18,301 nucleotides of DNA from Desulfuromonadaceae bacterium UBA6124. Its GTDB lineage: Bacteria; Desulfobacterota; Desulfuromonadia; Desulfuromonadales; Trichloromonadaceae. Below, in pieces: positions 15,338 to 18,301 of this stretch (positions are counted from its first letter, which is position 1; the number at the start of each line of letters is the position of its first letter). The translations under genes were made by a program, and so were the position numbers. The notes beneath the pieces are model-generated. The model did not search any database. It was not told the DNA's origin and saw only the letters and a list, made by a program, of their open reading frames with translations. The stretch covers positions 1 to 18,301 of the forward strand of contig DIVU01000317.1 of assembly GCA_002423365.1 (NCBI GenBank). The letters are read 5' to 3'.

Positions 15338-15765
15338 GACCGGCTTGCCTCTCCGGCAAAGCGCCGCAGGAACTCCCCGGCACTGAGGCTGGTCGGGCTG
15401 ATGGTTTCCACCCCCAGGGTCCGATACATCTCTTCCCGGGCCGGATCATAGACCCGGGCCAGCACCCGAGGCACCGCGAAGACCGTCTTCGCCACCTGGG
15501 CGACCATGAGATTGACCGTATCCTTCTCGGTGGTTGCCATCAGGCAGTCGGCCCGATCCAGATTGGCCAGACGCAACACCCGCTGTTCCACGGCATCGCC
15601 GGTCACCCGAAAACCGCTGAAACCGGCGTCAAGCTGGGCGAAGGCGGCTTCAAAGCGATCGACGACCACGACCCGGGCGCCCTCCCGACTCAGTTCCCCG
15701 GCAAGCAGCGCGCCCAACCGACCGCACCCGACAATGACCACCGATGGGGATGTCTTGTTGCCCAT
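15334..15765 (-). CDS. RCK_N-only (TrkA-N) protein
   Basis: 143-residue protein consisting of one Rossmann-type TrkA-N domain and no RCK_C. The binding motif is complete: IVGCGRLG (G13, G15, G18) and D36 at the end of strand two (VVVVDR), which favours NAD(H). The short tail (SAGEFLRRFAGEASRS) gives no further domain. ATG start with AAAGGAG 6 nt upstream, a strong site; first gene of the minus-strand K+ array, overlapping the next RCK gene by 4 bp. Enteric TrkA joins two RCK units in one chain. Here an intact nucleotide-binding unit and a degenerate one with RCK_C sit in separate adjacent genes, suggesting a mixed ring. Confidence 0.88.
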   Translation of the reverse strand: MGNKTSPSVVIVGCGRLGALLAGELSREGARVVVVDRFEAAFAQLDAGFSGFRVTGDAVEQRVLRLANLDRADCLMATTEKDTVNLMVAQVAKTVFAVPRVLARVYDPAREEMYRTLGVETISPTSLSAGEFLRRFAGEASRS

Positions 15766-15800
15766 GCGAACTCCTTTCCTCTCGCGCGAAACCCCTGCAC

Positions 15801-15828
15801 TTGCGCAGCGGCGCCGCTCATCTATAAT
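15801..15828 (+). promoter_or_regulatory. Promoter of the cytochrome c gene, overlapping a divergent promoter
   Basis: TTGCGC (-35, 15801-15806), a 16-bp spacer, and a perfect TATAAT (-10, 15823-15828) put transcription start near 15835, about 50 nt before the cytochrome ATG. The same A/T island reads TATTAT on the minus strand (15824-15829) toward the K+ array, so the two divergent units may share it. The minus-strand -35 is not convincing. Confidence 0.5.
15807..15818. promoter_or_regulatory. Palindromic operator candidate in the divergent promoter
   Basis: Perfect 12-bp palindrome AGCGGCGCCGCT filling the spacer between the -35 and -10 boxes of the plus-strand promoter. A dimeric regulator bound here would block both directions. 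No regulator gene of that kind is in the window. GC-rich palindromes also arise by chance in this genome, so this is tentative. Confidence 0.4.
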
Positions 15829-15885
15829 ACCATTCGAAATAAAGATTACTGGGCGCGTTCCGGCCCCCTTCCCTCAGGAGAAATC

Positions 15886-16233
15886 ATGAAACAGCTGACG
15901 TTGTGCATCCTCTTCACCTGCGCCCTGGCACTTCTCGCCGGTTGCGACAAACCCTCCCCCACCGCCCCCGGCGTCGATCCAGCCCTGGGGGAAAGCGTCT
16001 ACACCCAGCGTTGCGGCAGCTGCCATGAGCGCGGGATGGCCGGAGCTCCCCGTACCGGCGCGGCCGATGAATGGAAGACGGCCCTGGAGCGGGGGATCGA
16101 CACCCTGATCGCCAACGCCATCAACGGCTACCGCGGAGAGCGTGGTTTCATGCCGGCTCGGGGGGGCCATGCCGCGCTCACCGACGCCGAGGTGACCGCC
16201 GCCGTCCATTACATGGTCAATAAAGTTCGCTGA
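15886..16233 (+). CDS. Cytochrome c lipoprotein, c5-like monoheme
   Basis: 115-residue exported electron carrier. The signal sequence ends in lipobox LLAGC, with C20 the lipidated residue. Asp21 at +2 would favour the inner membrane under enteric rules. One heme site, CGSCH (C43, C46, H47), and a likely Met ligand M89 in GFMPARGG followed by ALTDAEVTAAVHYM, which is the cytochrome c5 pattern. It would be a periplasm-facing, membrane-tethered single-heme carrier. ATG start with AGGAG 7 nt upstream. First gene on the plus strand after the divergent promoter; the next gene begins 47 bp later and may be cotranscribed. Redox partner unknown. Confidence 0.93.
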   Translation: MKQLTLCILFTCALALLAGCDKPSPTAPGVDPALGESVYTQRCGSCHERGMAGAPRTGAADEWKTALERGIDTLIANAINGYRGERGFMPARGGHAALTDAEVTAAVHYMVNKVR

Positions 16234-16280
16234 TCGCCTGAAGTCCAGCCCCGCCGGATCTTAGGCAAAGGAGAAAGGTC

Positions 16281-16844
16281 ATGCCGACAAGTGCGAAACA
16301 TAAACTGATCCCCCTTTTCCTCGCTCTGGCGGTTCTCGCCTTCCCCGCCCGGCCTTGGGCCTCCGGCCGCGTCGCAGACGATTACGGTTCGTCAACGCGC
16401 GTCGGCTCCTGGGATGACCGATCGCCGGGGGGTAGTGATCGCGACGACCTGCGCTACTTGGAACAACGGGAATACGAGCGCCGCTACCGCGAGTGGGAGG
16501 ACAACAATAGCCGCCGTGAACTGCGGGATGATGAGGAGGACTATCGCGAACGGGACAACGAGCGGGAGCGGCTGCGGGAGCGCTTTCCCGAGGACCGGCA
16601 GGATCGCCGAGAATATGACGACCGGGGCGATCGCGACGACCGGGAAATTCCTTATCGCGAGCAAAATCGTTACGAGAATCGCGAAGGGCGGGGCTATGAC
16701 GACGATGAAATGGGCCCGGCGGCGAGGGAGCGGGAATGGCGAAGGAAAGTGGAACAGGAGCAGAGAGAACTCGGCCGGGGTTCGGAACAAGGCCAGACGC
16801 AGCGCGAAGAACACCGCCGCAAATGGTGGAATTTCTGGGACTGA
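16281..16844 (+). CDS. Secreted Arg/Glu/Asp-rich low-complexity protein
   Basis: 187-residue hypothetical protein. An N-terminal signal peptide (LIPLFLALAVLAF, cleavage likely near PWASG) is followed by about 159 residues that are about 56% charged by my count (37 Arg, 2 Lys, 27 Glu, 23 Asp), with Tyr and Trp scattered and no Cys. Repeating RE/RD/DD runs such as YRERDNERERLRERF imply disorder or a charged single alpha-helix; the end RRKWWNFWD is aromatic. AAAGGAG stands before the ATG and the frame stays open through the biased composition, supporting a real gene. No family recognised. It lies 47 bp after the cytochrome gene and ends before a terminator, suggesting a two-gene unit. A periplasmic scaffold, metal binder or polyampholyte role is only a guess. 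Confidence 0.75.
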   Translation: MPTSAKHKLIPLFLALAVLAFPARPWASGRVADDYGSSTRVGSWDDRSPGGSDRDDLRYLEQREYERRYREWEDNNSRRELRDDEEDYRERDNERERLRERFPEDRQDRREYDDRGDRDDREIPYREQNRYENREGRGYDDDEMGPAAREREWRRKVEQEQRELGRGSEQGQTQREEHRRKWWNFWD

Positions 16845-16898
16845 TCCGCCGACCGGCAAAGCCCAAGGGGCGTCCCGTCGGCATCTGAACCCCGCCCT

Positions 16899-16933
16899 CA
16901 CGGCCGCTCCGGCAGGGGCGGCTGTGCCTTTTT
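16899..16933 (+). terminator. Intrinsic terminator just upstream of the permease gene
   Basis: Hairpin with arms 16899-16910 and 16915-16926 (12 pairs including two G-T pairs, loop ggca), followed by CC and five T residues at 16929-16933. It would end the cytochrome/charged-protein transcript. It sits only 22 nt before the permease ATG, leaving no room for a normal promoter after it. An attenuator reading is therefore also possible. Confidence 0.7.
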
Positions 16934-16955
16934 CACCCGCGAGAAGAACGAGATC

Positions 16956-18301
16956 ATGACCGGCGACCAGATCACCATCTTTGCCATCCTCGGCTTGACC
17001 CTGGCGCTCTTTATCTGGAACCACTGGCGTTACGACATCGTCGCTCTGATGGCCCTGCTCGCCGTGGCGGGATTCGACCTGGTGCCGAGCGAGAGGATTT
17101 TCGTCGGGTTCGGCCATCCGGCGGTGGTCACGGTGATGGCGGTCCTGGTCCTCAGCCGCGGGCTCTTTCTCGCCGGCGCGGTGGATAACATGGCCCGGGT
17201 CCTGGCACGGGTGGGCCAGCGCCCCAGCATCCAGGTCGCCGCCCTGACCGGGATCGTCGCCCTCAGTTCCGGCGTCATGAACAATGTCGGCGCCCTCGCC
17301 CTGCTCATGCCCGTCGCCGTCTGGATGTCCCGGCAGAGCGGCCGCTCCCCTTCCCTGCTGCTCATGCCCTTGGCCTTCGGCTCCCTGCTCGGCGGCACCC
17401 TGACGATGATCGGCACGCCGCCGAACATCATCATCGCCTCCTACCGTGAACAGACCGGCGCCCCCCCTTTCGGCATGTTCGACTTCCTCCCGGTGGGCGG
17501 CGCAATCACCCTGGCCGGCGTTGTTTTCATCGCCCTGGCGGGCTGGCGCCTGACCCCGAAACGCATCCGCGAGGGGGCGAAAAAGCTTTTCCGCATCAGC
17601 GACTATCTCACCGAGGTGCGGGTTCCCGACTCCTCCCGTCTGGTCGGTCAACCCCTGCACAATCTGCTGTCGATCATGGAAAAAGAGGGGGAGGTCATTG
17701 TCACCGGCCTGGTGCGCGGAGAAATCCGCCAGCAGATGCCCTCGATCTACGAAGTTTTGCAGACGGGGGATATCCTGCTGGTCGAGGCCGACTCGGAAAG
17801 TCTCAAGAGCCTGATCGACCTGACCGGGCTGGAACTGGCGGAAAGCGGTAAAAAGGAGGGGGAAGGGGAAAAAAAAGGCGGGGAAATTAACCTGGTGGAG
17901 GTGATCGTCGCCCCCGAATCGACCCTGCTGGGGCGATCGGCGACCAGCCTCAAACTGCGGGAACGGTACGGCATCAATGTGCTGGCCGTGGCCCGACAGG
18001 GGAAACGTCTGCCGCGCCGGCTCGGCAAGGTGCGTTTCGTCCCCGGCGACATTCTGCTGGTGCAGGGGCGGGAGGAAAGCCTGCCGGCGACCCTGAGCGA
18101 ACTCGGCTGCCTGCCCCTGGCGGAGCGGGGCATGCGTCTCGGCAAACCCCGGCAGGTCTTGCTGGCGGTGGGGATCTTCGGCGGCGCCTTGCTGCTGATT
18201 GCCTTGCACCAGGTCGCGGCGGCCCCGGCACTGATCGGCGGCGCCCTGCTCATGGTCCTGACCCGGGTACTCTCCCCCCGGGAGGCCTACGCCGCCATCG
18301 A
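16956..18301 (+). CDS. SLC13-type permease with two RCK_C domains, 3'-truncated by window edge
   Basis: 448 residues are visible and the frame runs off the end. Membrane helices start at residue 7. The first half carries SSGVMNNVGALALLMPVAVW (104-123) and LLGGTLTMIGTPPNIII (144-160), typical of the SLC13/CitT ion-transporter superfamily. Between the membrane halves are two RCK_C (TrkA-C) domains, about 212-290 and 311-386, each with a closing GDILLV strand, joined by a charged linker (298-309). Membrane segments resume near 400. Proteins of this layout are annotated as SLC13 permeases for sulfate or dicarboxylates; the substrate cannot be told here. The ATG at 16956 has only a weak GAGA nearby, but the N-terminus aligns with the first helix. 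RCK_C echoes the K+ regulators encoded nearby. Confidence 0.9.
   Translation, partial: MTGDQITIFAILGLTLALFIWNHWRYDIVALMALLAVAGFDLVPSERIFVGFGHPAVVTVMAVLVLSRGLFLAGAVDNMARVLARVGQRPSIQVAALTGIVALSSGVMNNVGALALLMPVAVWMSRQSGRSPSLLLMPLAFGSLLGGTLTMIGTPPNIIIASYREQTGAPPFGMFDFLPVGGAITLAGVVFIALAGWRLTPKRIREGAKKLFRISDYLTEVRVPDSSRLVGQPLHNLLSIMEKEGEVIVTGLVRGEIRQQMPSIYEVLQTGDILLVEADSESLKSLIDLTGLELAESGKKEGEGEKKGGEINLVEVIVAPESTLLGRSATSLKLRERYGINVLAVARQGKRLPRRLGKVRFVPGDILLVQGREESLPATLSELGCLPLAERGMRLGKPRQVLLAVGIFGGALLLIALHQVAAAPALIGGALLMVLTRVLSPREAYAAI

Noticed and set aside
16392..18209. 605-residue minus-strand open frame
   Set aside because: It runs antisense to two plus-strand genes, is Gln/His/Gly-rich as expected for the complement of charged and hydrophobic codons, and has no domain signature.

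Overview
The window is high-GC, gene-dense DNA from a Gram-negative bacterium: it has an LpxA lipid A enzyme, a periplasmic c-type cytochrome lipoprotein and a sigma-54 promoter. The mix of adenylylatable glutamine synthetase with PII, large PAS/GGDEF/EAL and hybrid kinase signalling proteins, a DUF2148 Fe-S protein and a small lipoprotein cytochrome c resembles the Geobacter/Desulfuromonas group (Desulfobacterota). That assignment is an inference; there is no rRNA in the window. I found no tRNA, rRNA, CRISPR array or insertion sequence.

Left part (1-3650). A threonine synthase gene, cut at its 5' end, converges on glnA across a strong bidirectional terminator. glnA (glutamine synthetase I, adenylylation Tyr397) lies downstream of glnB (PII, uridylylation Tyr51) on the minus strand. 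Upstream of glnB is a well-formed sigma-54 promoter (GG-N10-GC) with a candidate enhancer palindrome about 135 bp further up. This is a nitrogen-assimilation operon.

Middle left (3650-6750). A soluble receiver-sensor-histidine kinase protein converges with a minus-strand DUF2148 Fe-S protein. The DUF2148 gene is divergent from a stand-alone lpxA-type acyltransferase gene. The lpxA stop codon directly abuts the stop codon of the next convergent gene.

Core (6751-15765, all minus strand). Seven collinear genes read from right to left: an RCK_N-only protein, a full RCK (TrkA-type) protein, a TrkH-type K+ translocation subunit, a second K+ translocation subunit (KtrB-like), its KtrA-like RCK partner, a 5TM-Lyt membrane histidine kinase, and a REC-PAS-PAS-PAS-GGDEF-EAL protein. 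Stop/start overlaps of 4 bp (ATGA, GTGA) and gaps of 13-78 bp suggest one or two long transcripts. Two complete K+ uptake systems thus share an array with a two-component kinase and a c-di-GMP turnover enzyme. This is the most interesting unit here: it suggests K+ supply or membrane state is wired to c-di-GMP signalling.

Right part (15766-18301, plus strand). Divergent from the K+ array is a cytochrome c lipoprotein gene. The shared promoter region holds a perfect 12-bp palindrome between the boxes of the plus-strand promoter. Next come a secreted protein made more than half of charged residues (Arg/Glu/Asp), an intrinsic terminator, and a truncated SLC13-type permease gene whose product carries two RCK_C domains between its membrane halves. 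RCK regulatory domains therefore occur in four proteins here, three in the K+ array and one in this permease.
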